64,000 nt of DNA from the NCBI GenBank assembly GCA_951804985.1, contig OX638132.1, forward strand, positions 88,664,696 to 88,728,695, read 5' to 3'. The notes beneath the pieces are model-generated. The model made no database searches, was not told where the DNA came from, and saw nothing but the letters and a program-made list of their open reading frames with translations. The DNA comes from Dryomyza anilis (Eukaryota; Arthropoda; Insecta; Diptera; Dryomyzidae). Made by a program: the position numbers and the translations under genes. Positions 22,908 through 33,761 of this stretch are shown here, piece by piece. The first letter of the stretch is position 1, and every line of letters starts with the position of its first letter.

Positions 22908-23887
22908 TTGTTCCAGCATCACGTCTAAACCGCTGAACCGATTTAACTGAAATTTTGCCACAGGATACTAAGGAGTCCGGAGGGTGTCATAGGCTATATA
23001 TGGGCGGGATTGGACAAAGCGGCGTGGTACCTCCCATACAACCTAAACTTTCAAAACGACATAACTCAGCACATACACAATCCAAAAAGATTAAACAAAA
23101 AACTAAAATTCACCACACTAAAACTCACCACACTCAAACTCACCACACTAAAACTCACCATACTAAAACTCACCACAATAAAACTCATCACGCTAAAACT
23201 CACCACACTAAAAATTCACCATACTAAAATTCACCACACTAAAACTCACCTCACCAAAATTCACCACACTAAAAATCACCACACTAAAACTCAACACAAT
23301 AAAGCTCACCACACTAAAACTCACCACACTAAAACTCACCATACTAAAAACTCACCACACCTAAACTCACCACACTAAAACTCACCGCACTAAAATTCAC
23401 CACAATAAAACTCACCGCACTAAAACACAACATACTAAAACTCACCACACTAAAAATTCACTAAACAAAAATTCAACACACTAAAAATTCACTAAACTAA
23501 AAATTCAACACACTAAAACTCACCACATTAAAAACTAACTACACTAAAACTTCTACTGGGAAAAACTCTACGGGGAAGAATTCTACCGGGAAGAGTTCTA
23601 CCGGGAAAAATTCTAAGGTAAAGCGTTCTATGGGGAAGAATTTTACGGCGAAGATTTCTACTGGGAAGAATTCTACGGCGAAATATTCTACTGTCTAAAT
23701 TGTCTTTGAGAAAAGTTGTTTTGGCGGAGAATTATTATTTGGTTACTACATTTATAAAACTAACAAAAACTTCCACAGCGAAGCCCTTGATATAAAAAAT
23801 AATAATAATGTTTTTTATATTAATAAAATCGCTTTATATCTATGAATTCACAAAATCTTGGCACGAGTCGTGCACGGGTCCAGCTAG
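22825..23887 (+). mobile_element. Non-autonomous Helitron, copy 2
   Basis: The 5' end is A|TCTATATATATAAAACTCTT and the 3' end is GGCACGAGTCGTGC hairpin then CTAG|T, sharing its last 30 or so bases with copy 1. It contains a (GTCT)n tract at 22850-22905, an ATCACGTCTAAACCGCTGAA block, the 15-bp TCACCACACTAAAAC minisatellite (about 23105-23560) and the GGGAAGAATTCTACC minisatellite (about 23565-23690). There is no Rep/helicase gene. Confidence 0.85.
23105..23560 (+). repeat. 15-bp minisatellite in Helitron copy 2
   Basis: About 30 units of TCACCACACTAAAAC with the same kinds of variants as in copy 1 but a different copy number. The plus-strand THHTK-type frames of 90 and 122 codons arise from the repeat. 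Confidence 0.9.
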
Positions 23888-23891
23888 TCTA

Positions 23892-24753
23892 TCTATATAT
23901 ATAAAACTCTTGGTCCGTCTGTCAGTCCGTCGATCTGCCTGTTTGTTTCAGCATCACGTCTAAACCGCTGAACTGATTTAACTGAAATTTTGCACCAGGT
24001 TATTATGGAGTCCGGAGGGTAACATAGGCTATATATGGGCGGGATCGGACAAAGGGGAGTGGAATCTCACATACAACCTAAATCTTTAACGCGTTATAAC
24101 TTGGAACTTACACCAGCTAAAAAGATAAAACAAAAAATTCTAATACAAAAACAAAAGAAAAAAAAAAGAAAAAATACAAAAACAAAAACCTTAACATAAA
24201 AACAAAAGCAAAAGCAAAAACACAACAGAAAAATAAAAAAAAAACCAAAGCGCAAAATCAAATCGCAAAAACACCATAACCAAAAACGCAGAAACAAAAG
24301 AAACACACAAAACCAAAAAAAAAACAAAAGTAAAAATACAAATACAATTTAAAAGCAAAGACTCAAAACAAAAATTAAAAGCAAAAGCAAAATCAAAACA
24401 CACAAAAGCTAAAACACAAAAATAAAAGCAAAAATATAAAAACAAAATAAAAAACACAAAATCAAAACAAAAAAGCAAAACACATAAGAAAAACACAAAA
24501 TCAAAAACGCTAAAAATTTCATATAGTTTAGAACACAAAAACAAAAGCAAAACAGAAATCCACAAAAAATTAAAGCACAAAAAAGTTAATTTAAAAAAAA
24601 AAATCAAAACAAAAAACAGAAGCAACCAAATAAAAAAATTCCAAAAGGAAAAATTAAAATCAAAAGAATAGCAAAAACAAAAAACTTCCCGTGGGTTAAA
24701 AAATCAAAAAAAAATAAAAACCCCCGTTGCACAGCCCTGGTGCGTAATACTAG
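23892..24753 (+). mobile_element. Non-autonomous Helitron, copy 3 (same 5' end, different 3' end)
   Basis: It starts A|TCTATATATATAAAACTC only 4 bases after copy 2 ends and shares about 170 bp with it (CTTGGTCCGTCTG..., ATCACGTCTAAACC..., GGCTATATATGGGCGGG). It then changes to an AAAACAAAAGC-rich filler. The 3' end is GCAC-AGCCCTG-GTGC hairpin, GTAATA, CTAG|T, a different terminus from copy 2. The minus frames over the A-rich filler (77 and 144 codons) are low-complexity by-products. Confidence 0.7.
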
Positions 24754-25435
24754 TGTTTCATAAAATTAAAATTTTCAATTTTAATTCATAGTGTCTCCAA
24801 AAATTTACCTTTAATTAAAAAAAATTTACCATTAAATTAAAATTCTACCATTAAAATCTAAATTTCCCCTAAAAATAAATTACCACTTAAAATTCAAAAG
24901 ATTTATAAAAATGCAAAATTTTCCATTTAAATTAAATATTTTCCTTATAATTTTAATTTCCTAATATAAACTTAAAACTTAATATTAAAAATTTACCTTA
25001 AATTTAAATTTCCTTTTTTATTTTATATAATTAGTGAAAATTTAAATTATAACTAAAACTAAAACTGAGCAAAGAATTTTTGTATAAATTATAGGTTAGA
25101 TCACTTTATGATTAGCTCACGATTTGTCACATGCACATCCCATACATCATTTTAATAAGTATATTTAATTCACGGGATCCGATTTTGATTGCATACACAG
25201 TTTTTACTTTTATAATTATAGAATTATGAAATGTTTTTATGAAAATTACATTTTAAATTTTAGACAGTAAATTTTAATATTAAAATAAAATGGCAATACT
25301 TCAAAAAATTTCCGAAAATTTGGATTTCGATTGGATTGGAAAGTTTTTAGACTTTTTTTAAGAAGAATTTTTTTTTTGAATATATAAGATTTAATAAGAT
25401 AAAATAAATTTAGATATATTATATTAAGATATTGT
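24754..25435. other. AT-rich intergenic stretch
   Basis: No recognisable feature. Confidence 0.4.
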
Positions 25436-25442
25436 ATATGTT

Positions 25443-25515
25443 GTAGTCGCGGTAACTTAGTGGTTAGTGCGTTGGACTGCGAGCCGAATGGTCCCCGGTT
25501 CAAGCCTGGACTGGA
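25443..25515 (+). repeat. tRNA-derived SINE head (fragment) or tRNA pseudogene
   Basis: The A-box-like AACTTAGTGG and B-box GGTTCAAGCC are present, with the same AGTGCGTTGGACTGCGAG core as the full SINEs at 27140 and 30226. The body and tail do not follow. The anticodon arm does not pair well, so it is not called a working tRNA gene. Confidence 0.6.
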
Positions 25516-26254
25516 GAAATTACTTAAAATGATAATCTTTAGCATGAAATGGTTATATAAAAGAAAAATAATGCGTATACAAAAATAATTAGTATATAAT
25601 CATAATGATGTTTAAAAATTTTAATTGTAGCAACATTTTATATAAAGAAATGAGGAAACAATTTAGGTTGAAATCGCGTACATTGTAATAAGTAGAACCG
25701 ATAGCAAAAAGTAAGTAATTTTAATCATTAGCTTCAACTATTTTCTTACTAACCATAAAACATTTTCTTTATTGTCATGAGAAATTAAAGGAAAAATTAA
25801 ATTGTATAAAATTGATGTATAGGATATCAGTAAAAAACGTTTTTTATTTTTCATATTATAGAGTAAGGGCTATCATTTGACCGCAATCAAATCAAGGTGT
25901 TAATCACATTTGTTGAGGGGTCAGTTTTTATTTTAATTCAGTTCGTGGCAAAATATGTTGGCGTGGTGTTGCATTTCAACATTTCCGCGAATTCAATTAT
26001 TGTAGCAACACTAAATGCTTTACGTACACTGAGCTCAAAAGTTGACTTTAAAATTAAGAAAAACATTTTAAAACAGAAATTAAATACATTTTTTTTTTTA
26101 ATATAACGAAATTGCTTACAATTGAAATGAAATTATTTTCAATTTGACAAATTGTAATCGATAACAATTGTTACAAATGACAATTGATTCAAAATTTTAC
26201 GTCCATAAATACAGAAAATAAAATTGACAGAATAAAAAATATATATAGTTTACC
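25516..26254. other. AT-rich intergenic stretch
   Basis: No recognisable feature. Confidence 0.4.
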
Positions 26255-26259
26255 ACCCA

Positions 26260-27075
26260 GATGAGCAACGTTCGTCGCACAAAAAATCATGTCGTGCGGG
26301 CTCACATCGTGCATGCGAGCAAAATGAACACACAACGTGAGTGCGTAGTGAGAGCTGTGTGCGAGCAAAAAATATCACGAAAGTCGCATGAGTTTGATAT
26401 GAAAGCAGTGTACGAGCACACAAAAATCACAAAACTCGCATTCATGCGAGCTCACGAAGTGATTCCGTAGTGAAGTCATAGTGCGATCAGGGTGACTCTT
26501 TGTCTTCACGTAAGCACAATGTTATTTTTATAAAAAACATCTAAATTTGTTAACTTTTTTCTATACTTGAATCAATAGCAGCGGTAGCAGAGCGAAAAAA
26601 AAATAAATAAAAATGTCATACAAATATGTTTTTTTTTTTAATTTTGTTTTAGTCGCACATGTGCGAGCTATATGAGGCTACAATTTTTCTCACATTTTTG
26701 ATTTTTTTTTCAGCATTTGTGAAGGCTATTGAGGTTCATATGCGCCTAAAACAATTTTCCTCGCATTTGTGCGGGCTCACACAATTGAATTTTTAAAATT
26801 TTTATTTTGTCAACATTTGTGAAGGTTGAGGTTGACATGCGACTCACACAATTTTTCTCGCATTTATGCGGTCTATATGTGGTTCATATGAGACTCACAC
26901 AATTGAATTTTCAATATTGTACGCACACGTGCGACTATATTGTTACTTAAATGCGACTCACAAATTTCTCACACAAGTGCGAGCGTATTGAGCCTCCTAT
27001 GCAGACGCACATTTGGATCATTGTGAGCGCACACATGCGACTGTTTTCTAGGGTGTGCGCGCACAGTGCGGGCAC
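26260..27075. repeat. Degenerate repeat rich in TGCGAGC / GCTCGCA motifs
   Basis: GTGCGAGC, CGCACATGTGCGA, TGCGACTCACA and their complements recur every 20-50 bp, in both directions, across about 800 bp. The motif is nearly self-complementary in places (CGCACATGTGCG). Short frames over it are not convincing genes. Confidence 0.55.
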
Positions 27076-27139
27076 AATGCGAGCATTTTGCTATCTGGGA
27101 TATTTTTTATTTACATATGTTATGTAAAAGTAAAAATAA

Positions 27140-27433
27140 TAATAGTTTGGCGCTACAGTCCTGTACAGAACTTCGGCCGAGCTCTCTCACCATTTTGAGC
27201 TGTGCGTGTTATATTTGTACTCAAAGTGGTGGGACCTACAGTTTATTGCCAAATCCGAACGGCGGGTGAGAGCTTTTCATAGGCAATGGTTTTACTCTCG
27301 TAGGTTTGCCATTTACTGACGAGAGGTAGCGCGGTATAGAAAAATGTTTCTATGAAAAGATGTTGTCCAGGCTTGAACCGGGGACCTTTCGACTCGCAGT
27401 CCAACGCACTAACCACTGAGCTACCGCGGCTAC
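27140..27433 (-). mobile_element. tRNA-derived SINE, full-length copy
   Basis: On the minus strand it starts GTAGCCGCGGTAGCTCAGTG (A-box), has B-box GGTTCAAGCC, a body with CATAGAAACATTTTTCTATACC, and a 3' end CTGTAGCGCCAAACTATTAT. The head derives from a tRNA; the ATT-repeat tail suggests mobilisation by a LINE with that kind of tail. AAAAGTA-like sequence on both sides may be the target duplication. It encodes no protein. Confidence 0.85.
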
Positions 27434-27439
27434 GAAAAG

Positions 27440-28075
27440 TACTAAAAATAAAAAAAAGTTTTTTTTTTGTTTTGTCCTTGTTTCTGATATACTTTAACAT
27501 AATTCTATTTAACTTCAGCACATTTTTCCCTCAGTGTAGAACATGGTTAAATGCATTAAATCGACGTGAGATATAAAAACATTTTAAAACATTAACGAAT
27601 GCAGTCCTCGAGGCTGCCACTCACTCACTAACCGCAGAATTGTTTGATGTTTTTTTTTTGTTCTTTTTGTAGTTTTTTTTTTTTAATAAAATTTATTTAA
27701 GCTGCTTCGTGGTTTAAGTTCAAACAGTTGCTGCAAAATTTTGTTACACCAGACATTTTCGGTGTCTGCAACCTTTGCACTGTGCTGTGAGCTACTACGA
27801 CGCGTCGTCGACAAGAAGCAAAATTTATTTGACAAAGTTTACCGCCCAACTTCGCTGAAAGTTTCGACAATCGGTTGCCTCGAGTGTTTGTCAAGTGTTG
27901 CTGGGTTGATGGGTCGATGGATAGATTGTTTAGTTGGTTGCTTGGCTGTTTGTTGGTAGTACTTACGACGTCCTGCCCACTTCGTCCTCATTAGTTGTTG
28001 CGTCGCTTGATTCATTTAATTGTCTGCGCTCTGGTTTCCTACTGATTTTCGTCGGTTAATATTTTGTCAGTGCAA
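27440..28075. other. Intergenic stretch becoming GC-balanced toward 27.7-28.2 kb
   Basis: The second half is less AT-rich, but I find no convincing exon in it. Confidence 0.35.
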
Positions 28076-28077
28076 AG

Positions 28078-28464
28078 ATGATGGGCTTCATGTGCTGCGG
28101 GCCAACTTCCTCTACATGCTGCATGCCATGTTTCCTGTCGCACTTCCTGTCATCCTGCCAGAGTTGTTCTGGCGGTAGCACCGAACTGAACGCAGCTGCC
28201 TCATTCCCTCGTGGCAATCGCAGTAAATGTTTATTTATTAAGTTTAGCTCGGGCACATTTTATAAGTTGGTTGTAATTTTTTTTGTTGTTGTCGTACTTA
28301 GTTCCTTGATGTGGTTGTTTTGTAAATTTAATGTGACCAACCATTTAGTTTTATTAGAAACGTCGAAATACTTAGAAACTTTTGGTGATTTCTTAGCGGA
28401 AAAACAGATTCTTTGGAGTATATTCAATGATGTTCTGCGTGCTGATAACGGAGTTTTAATTTAA
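28078..28464 (+). CDS. Possible small Cys-rich open frame (doubtful)
   Basis: A 128-codon frame opens with ATGATG and has a Cys/Ser/Pro-rich first 50 residues (CCGPTSSTCCMPCFLSHF) in a GC-balanced patch, then turns AT-rich and Leu/Phe/Val-rich. If real, the coding part could end at a possible splice donor near 28222 (GCA|GTAAAT), since composition changes there. There is no domain, no clear promoter and no partner exon. It may equally be chance. Confidence 0.15.
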   Translation: MMGFMCCGPTSSTCCMPCFLSHFLSSCQSCSGGSTELNAAASFPRGNRSKCLFIKFSSGTFYKLVVIFFVVVVLSSLMWLFCKFNVTNHLVLLETSKYLETFGDFLAEKQILWSIFNDVLRADNGVLI

Positions 28465-28621
28465 GAACAAAAATCACAAATTGTTTTTAATACCAGAGAG
28501 CATTAATTGAATTAAAATGGAATATAAAGAATTATTTAAAGAACGACATTCTTCAATATGAAAAAGAGTTATTCAGTATTTAAAACATGATAGTGATAAA
28601 ATATTTTGATTCACTATTAAA

Positions 28622-28966
28622 TAAAGGGTTTTTGACCAGGGACGCTACAAAAGTAGAACGACAGGGAGAGCAAACGACGCCATATTTCTTGCCGCTCTTT
28701 TGACATTTCTCTTCAGTAAGGTGTACCATTTCATGATGGAAAGATATACGAATTCGAATTTCGGTAGTAAATTTTAATAATTTCGACTCGTTGTTGGCTC
28801 GTATATCTTTTCATCATGAAATGACAAACCATACTGAAGAGAAATGTCAAAAGAGCGGCAAGAAATATGGCGTCGTTTGCTGTCCCTGTCGCTCTACTTT
28901 TGTAGCGTCCTTGTTGAAAAACCATTGAAAAAAACTTTTGTAGCGCTCTTATTGAAAAACCCTTTA
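28622..28966 (-). mobile_element. Palindromic MITE derived from the DD41D element, copy 1
   Basis: It is flanked by TA, with AAGGGTTTTT ends. Its two arms are inverted copies of the first ~150 bp of the transposon at 30834: GGGACGCTACAAAAGTAGA, CGCCATATTTCTTGCCGCTC, TTTGACATTTCTCTTCAGTA. One side keeps the start of the transposase gene (the minus 90-codon frame ends RYTSQQRVEIIKIYYRN). Outside one arm sits an additional TIR of the transposon's other end (CTTTTGTAGCGCTCTTATTG). Confidence 0.9.
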
Positions 28967-30200
28967 TAATGCATAAAAATCTAACATAAAAAAATTCCAA
29001 CAATTTTGATCTATTTTGGCAATGTAAAATATGATAAAAAAAAACAACAATTACAATAAAAACAAATATTTCAAATTTAACAACTCAACAGTCCCCAAAA
29101 GAATTTGCTGTTATCTCATATAAATTGATTATTAAAATATTAGAAGAAACTCAATAAGGTAATTTTTAAAAATAAATTTGATGTACAATATTTTTTTTTT
29201 GTTTTAAGATTTAGTTCTACGTGTGCTTCATCATTGTATATAACAGAAAGAAGTACATACATCATCGATTATGGTTAATTTACAACTTATCACTTCAACA
29301 GCCACAAACCACAGCATACATTACATAAATACATTCATTTATTTATAGATCTATATATCACACATGCGTTCAAATGTCCGTGTCTGTTTATTTAACAACA
29401 CATTTCCCATACATCCGGTCAAAAAACAAAATCCTGCTGCTTTTAAACGGCCGCAGTCTGCAAAACCAAAATGCAAACAAATACCGCCAACGATTTTATA
29501 CTCAATTTGTGTTTGGCTGAACGTCTGTTTTCTCTACTAAAATACCCTACAAAAATAGTTATAGCACCATTAATTCAGACAACACTATAACATTTAGTAG
29601 AAATAAATTTAAATCGTTCCAAGCATTAAAGATCATCTCGAAATAATTGAATGGTTAAAGTTTTTATAATAATCTTTATAGTAATATACATATGTTCATC
29701 TGTTTGTGTGATATTGGCAAATATTTTAATAAATATTTAGAATTAAAAAACTACATATTTGTTGTAGAATTTAACTAAATTTATTTCTTATCCCAAGTAG
29801 AAATTTGCACGATGCGCCATCGGGAAATAATCGGGTTTTCGTTGGGTAAGCCCTCTTAGAGAAAATATGATCATTGCATTTCCAACTCCTTATCATGCTT
29901 ACCATACCAGGGTTTACATTATCTAAGTAGTCAATGTTCCCGATCATAGGTACATTATTTGTTCCTCATAACGAAATTAGCATCAGGCAATGATCGAAAT
30001 TTAATGAGAGAAATCCTATTATGCTCGGGCTCTGACAAGGCAATTGTCGGGTAAATAATAAAATCAGTACATGATCATTGCCTGAGGTCAGTACATGATC
30101 AGGACACTGCGTTACAAGGACACTATGGTCTTCGTCATACCCCGATCATCTCAAATAATGACATGATAACTTCATGTCCATGGCCCTACCAAAGATCTAC
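28967..30200. other. Intergenic stretch; ATGATC-rich patch at 29.8-30.2 kb
   Basis: 28967-29790 is AT-rich with nothing recognised. Between 29850 and 30180, TGATCATTGCC / GTACATGATCA / CCCGATCAT motifs recur in both directions, suggesting a decayed repeat. Confidence 0.35.
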
Positions 30201-30225
30201 TAGGGATACCTGCATTTTCAAATTA

Positions 30226-30533
30226 TAATAATAATAGTTTGGCGCTACAGTCCTGTATAGAACTTCGGCCGAGCTCTCTCACCATTTTGAGCTGTGCGTG
30301 TTATATTTGTACTCAAAGTGGTGGGACCTACAGTGTATTGCCGAATCCGAACGGCGGGTGAGAGATTTTCATAGGCAATGGTTTTACTCTCGTAGGTTTG
30401 CCATTTACTGACGAGAGGTAGCGCGGTATAGAAAAATGTTTCTATGAAAAGATGTTGTTAGCCCCAGTCCGGACTTGAACCGGGGATCTTTCGGCTCGCA
30501 GTCCAACGCACTAACCACTGAGCTACCGCGGCT
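30226..30533 (-). mobile_element. tRNA-derived SINE with 18-bp target-site duplication
   Basis: Same family and orientation as 27140-27433, with an extra AGCCCCAGTCCGG segment in the body. It is bracketed by ACCTGCATTTTCAAATTA (30208-30225) and ACCTACATTTTCAAATTA (30534-30551), an 18-bp duplication with one mismatch, which proves LINE-type retroposition. Confidence 0.95.
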
Positions 30534-30551
30534 ACCTACATTTTCAAATTA

Positions 30552-30833
30552 CGATCGATTAAATTGTTTTAACTTTGTTGTAAAAATCTATAATTTCTAA
30601 TCAATGTTATATTAAAATTTTCAATTATTATGTACCTCTTTATTCAAAATAAGTAAAAATGATTTCTTTGGAATATAATTTATTGATATTTTGATAATTA
30701 TAATGAACTTTTTCATTATTAAAATAACTATTGTGAGAACAAAACATGACAGTTGAAAACAGTTGTATCGGAAGGTAGATCTTGTTCTCACGAGCACGAC
30801 GACTAAATTTACAGGCACGCACGCAAAGCACGA
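30552..30833. other. Short intergenic stretch before the DD41D element
   Basis: AT-rich, nothing recognised. Confidence 0.4.
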
Positions 30834-31956
30834 TAAAGCAACAGGGACGCTACAAAAGTAGAGCGACAGGGACAGCAAACGACACCATATTTCTTGCCGC
30901 TCTTTTGACATTTCTCTTCAGTAAGGTTTGCCATTTCATGATGGAAAGATATACGAGCCAAGAACGTGTCGAAATCATTAAACTTTACTACCGAAATTCG
31001 GAGTCAGTGGCCTCAACGTTAAGATCGCTACGTCCAATTTATGGTCGTCATAATCGTCCTAGCAGATCAACAATTAAGCGTCTAGTGGAAAAATTTGAAT
31101 CCACAGGCACAGTACAAAATGTTTCCGTGCCAGTGAGACAAAGAAAAGGCCGTAGTGTCGAGAATATTGCTGCCGCTGACGCTTCAGTTGAAGAAAGCCC
31201 AAATGTGTCTCTCACACGTCGTTCTCAAGCGTTGGGCATCTCTGTGACGTCCTTGTGGCGAATTTTGCGAAAAGATCTTGGCCTACATCCTTACAAAATC
31301 AAATTGACGAAAGAACTGAAGCCGCTTGACCACCAGAAGCGTCGTATGTTCGTGAATTGGGCTGAGCAACAACTTGAAAATGATTCGGATTTTCATCGAA
31401 AAATCATTTTCAGCGATGAGGCTCATTTCTGGCTGAATGGCTTCGTCAATAAACAAAATATGCATTATGGGTCAGACATCAATCCACACGTACTCCATGA
31501 GTCATTATTGCATCCCGAAAAAATTACGGTTTGGTGCGGTTTATGAGCCGGCGGCATCATTGGGCCGTACTTCTTCCATGATGAATGGGAATCGCTACCA
31601 TTCAATGATAACCGAATATTTTTGGTCCCAATTGGATGATATGGACTTGGAGGACATGTGGTTCCAACAGGACGGCGCCACATGTCACACAGCCAATGCC
31701 ACAATCAATTTATTGGAAACCAAGTTTCGTGAAATTGCAGCAGTATCGGCCGATTTATGCTTGAAAACCGTCGAAAATTGGGTTCAGCGTCTGGACTTCT
31801 GCAAGCGTGCCCGTGGTGGCCATGCAAAAGAAATCGAGTTCCATACATAATGGCATCGAACGTACTTTTACAGGAATAAAGAATTTCATTGATATCCAAA
31901 ACCGTTTTTGTTTTATTTAAAAAAACTTTTGTTGCGCTCTTATTGAAAAACTTTAT
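30834..31956 (+). mobile_element. Tc1/mariner-superfamily element (DD41D, rosa-like), defective
   Basis: The left end (TAAAG...CAACAGGGACGCTACAAAAG) and right end (CTTTTGTTGCGCTCTTATTG...CTTTA) are imperfect inverted repeats matching the MITE ends. The left TIR has lost several bases (GGTTTTT) relative to the MITEs. It carries one broken transposase gene. Confidence 0.9.
30938..31850 (+). pseudogene. DD41D (rosa-type) mariner transposase pseudogene
   Basis: The likely start is ATG 30938 or 30941 (MERYTS). The first 110 or so residues form the paired helix-turn-helix DNA-binding region, including RPSRSTIKRLVEKFESTG and LTRRSQALGISVTSLWRIL. The first catalytic Asp is in IIFSDEAHF (GAT at 31415) and the second in WFQQDGATCH (GAC at 31671). 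Breaks: a TGA in place of a Trp codon at 31544-31546, a frameshift near 31590-31600, and a deletion after KFREI (near 31733) that removes the segment expected to carry the third Asp. The C terminus (ENWVQR...GHAKEIEFHT) is present in frame. It would normally cut and paste the element at TA. The family is recognised from these motifs; the DD41D label follows from memory of the family, since the third Asp is not here. Confidence 0.9.
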
Positions 31957-31959
31957 TTG

Positions 31960-32063
31960 GAATCGTTATTAAAAATGTGTTTGAACCGGTATCGAAACAG
32001 GAACCATAATTTTTAAAATGTTGGAACCCGAACCGGCACCATTATCCAAAGGTATTTAGTCCC
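31960..32063 (-). repeat. Single decayed copy of the CGGTTCCG tandem-repeat family
   Basis: AACCGGTATCGAAACAGGAACC, GAACCCGAACCGG and AGTCCCTG are reverse complements of the repeat at 21180-22095. Confidence 0.55.
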
Positions 32064-32581
32064 TGTAATAAATAATTCAAAAATTAAGTTTGATACTTAA
32101 ATCCACGAAACTTTTATTTTCTGAAGATTGAAGTAAGAGTTTTTTTTTAAATTGGTGTAGAAACTATAAAAAAAAATATCATTAATAGGCGCGTGCATAA
32201 TTTTGGAGGCACGGACACGCATGAACACGACAAAAACAAGTACGCACGGAGATTTTCACGCAGGAACTGAGATTTTCGGGCGCCAGTCTCTAGAATTTTT
32301 CAATTTGACGATGCAACATTATTCGTTTGTTCCACGTTTTAATATATAAAAGACCCTTTTTTTGTAAATGTAATTTTATTATAGTAAAAACTCACGGTTA
32401 AAAAAAATTATTAAAATTTTGAATAAAAAAAATAAATATATATATTTTTTTTAATTTTCAATTTTGTTCACTATTTCATAACTAAAAGACCCATTAAGAA
32501 TAATTTGCAACAATTTTTCATATAGCATCAATATTTTAATAGATACAAATCTGCAAATATAGGATAAGAATTACATTTCAT
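32064..32581. other. AT-rich intergenic stretch
   Basis: No recognisable feature. Confidence 0.4.
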
Positions 32582-32929
32582 ATAAAGGGTTTTTCAATAA
32601 GAGCGTTACAAAAGTTTTTTCCAAGGGTTTTTCAACAGGGACGCTACAAAAGTAGAGCAACAGGGACAACAAACGACGCCATATTTCTTGCCGCTCTTTT
32701 GACATTTCTCTTCAGTAAGGTTTGCCATTTCGTGATGGAAAGATATACGAGCCAACAACGAGTCGAAATTATTAAAATTTACTACCAAAATTCGAATTCG
32801 TATATCTTTCCATCATGAAATGGCAAACCATACTGAAGAGATGTGTTAAAAGAGCGGCAAGAAATATGGCGTCGTTTGCTGTCCCTGTCGCTCTACTTTT
32901 GTAGCGTCCCTGTTGAAAAGCCCTTTATA
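32582..32929 (+). mobile_element. Palindromic MITE derived from the DD41D element, copy 2
   Basis: Same structure as 28622-28966 but in the opposite orientation: right-end TIR (GGGTTTTTCAATAAGAGCG), left-end TIR (GGGTTTTTCAACAGGGACGC), 5' region up to CGAGTCGAAATTATTAAAAT of the transposase gene, then the 5' region inverted, ending CCCTTTATA. Both copies share the GAATTCG turn-around point, so they descend from one founding event. Confidence 0.92.
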
Positions 32930-33107
32930 ACTCTACTCTAAATTCACACATATTTGGATTTTGTTGTAAATTTATTTCAAGGTCTGCAAGTAATATCCTT
33001 CATTCACACTAACTTATTTCTGATCTATATCAATGTGGGCAAAAATAAAAAAAAACGAGTTGGGAAAGTTAGGTCACATGGGTAAGTTCGGTCACATGGG
33101 GCGGATT
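32930..33107. other. Short spacer
   Basis: AT-rich; GGTCACATGGG occurs twice (33072 and 33090). Confidence 0.4.
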
Positions 33108-33718
33108 TTTATAGTCGGTCGGGCCCGACTATGAAATACCCTACACCTTTGGTGGAGATATTAATGAGGAATATTTAATTCTATATCTTAATTTTAAATT
33201 TTTAATTATGCTGAACCTCCCCACCCTCAGAATATTATTCATATATCAGAAATTTACGACTTATATCCCCATAAATTAAAAAATTTGTATAAAGTATAAA
33301 AAACTAAAAAAAAAAATTGAAAAATATAATTGGGCGGACCACGCCTATATTTAAAATTTTGAAAGGCTTATATTTCATAGATTTGATTTTAATAATTTAC
33401 GGATCAAATTTCCACTATGAAAAACCGGGAAATAATGAAAAAAAAAATGTAGGCGGATCACGCCCATTTTTAGGTGAATTCTAACAATACGTATTAAATT
33501 TTATAACTATACCTTGAATACTTTTCGAGTTATTAGTTCCGAAAGAGTTACATAAAAGTGACTTGTATGGGAGGTGGGCGTGTCCGTTGACCGATTTGGC
33601 TCATTTTCAAACTCAGTTCCTACTTTTGGCTAAAATATATTGAGACGAAATTTCATCTCATTCTGATCAGTATTTCTCAAGTTATTCTGTATTCGGACAG
33701 CAAGACAGCAAGACAGCA

Positions 33719-33761
<43 letters not shown>

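Noticed and set aside
22955..23378. Plus-strand THHTK-rich frames of 90 and 122 codons
   Set aside because: Same 15-bp minisatellite in Helitron copy 2.
17515..23560. Regularly repeated short units suggesting a CRISPR array
   Set aside because: Units are 15 bp, contiguous, without unique spacers or cas genes, and inside eukaryotic Helitrons.
24094..24625. Phe/Cys/Val-rich minus-strand frames of 77 and 144 codons, membrane-protein-like
   Set aside because: Low-complexity complement of AAAACAAAAGC filler in Helitron copy 3.
25443..25515. Functional tRNA gene
   Set aside because: A- and B-box-like sequences are present, but stems pair poorly and the same core is the head of a SINE family.
28731..29003. 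90-codon minus-strand frame containing RYTSQQRVEIIKIYYRN
   Set aside because: Only the transposase N terminus carried by the palindromic MITE, followed by non-homologous sequence.
31437..31850. Separate 137-codon gene starting MASSINK
   Set aside because: It is the shifted second half of the mariner transposase; its first part is out of frame with the transposase.
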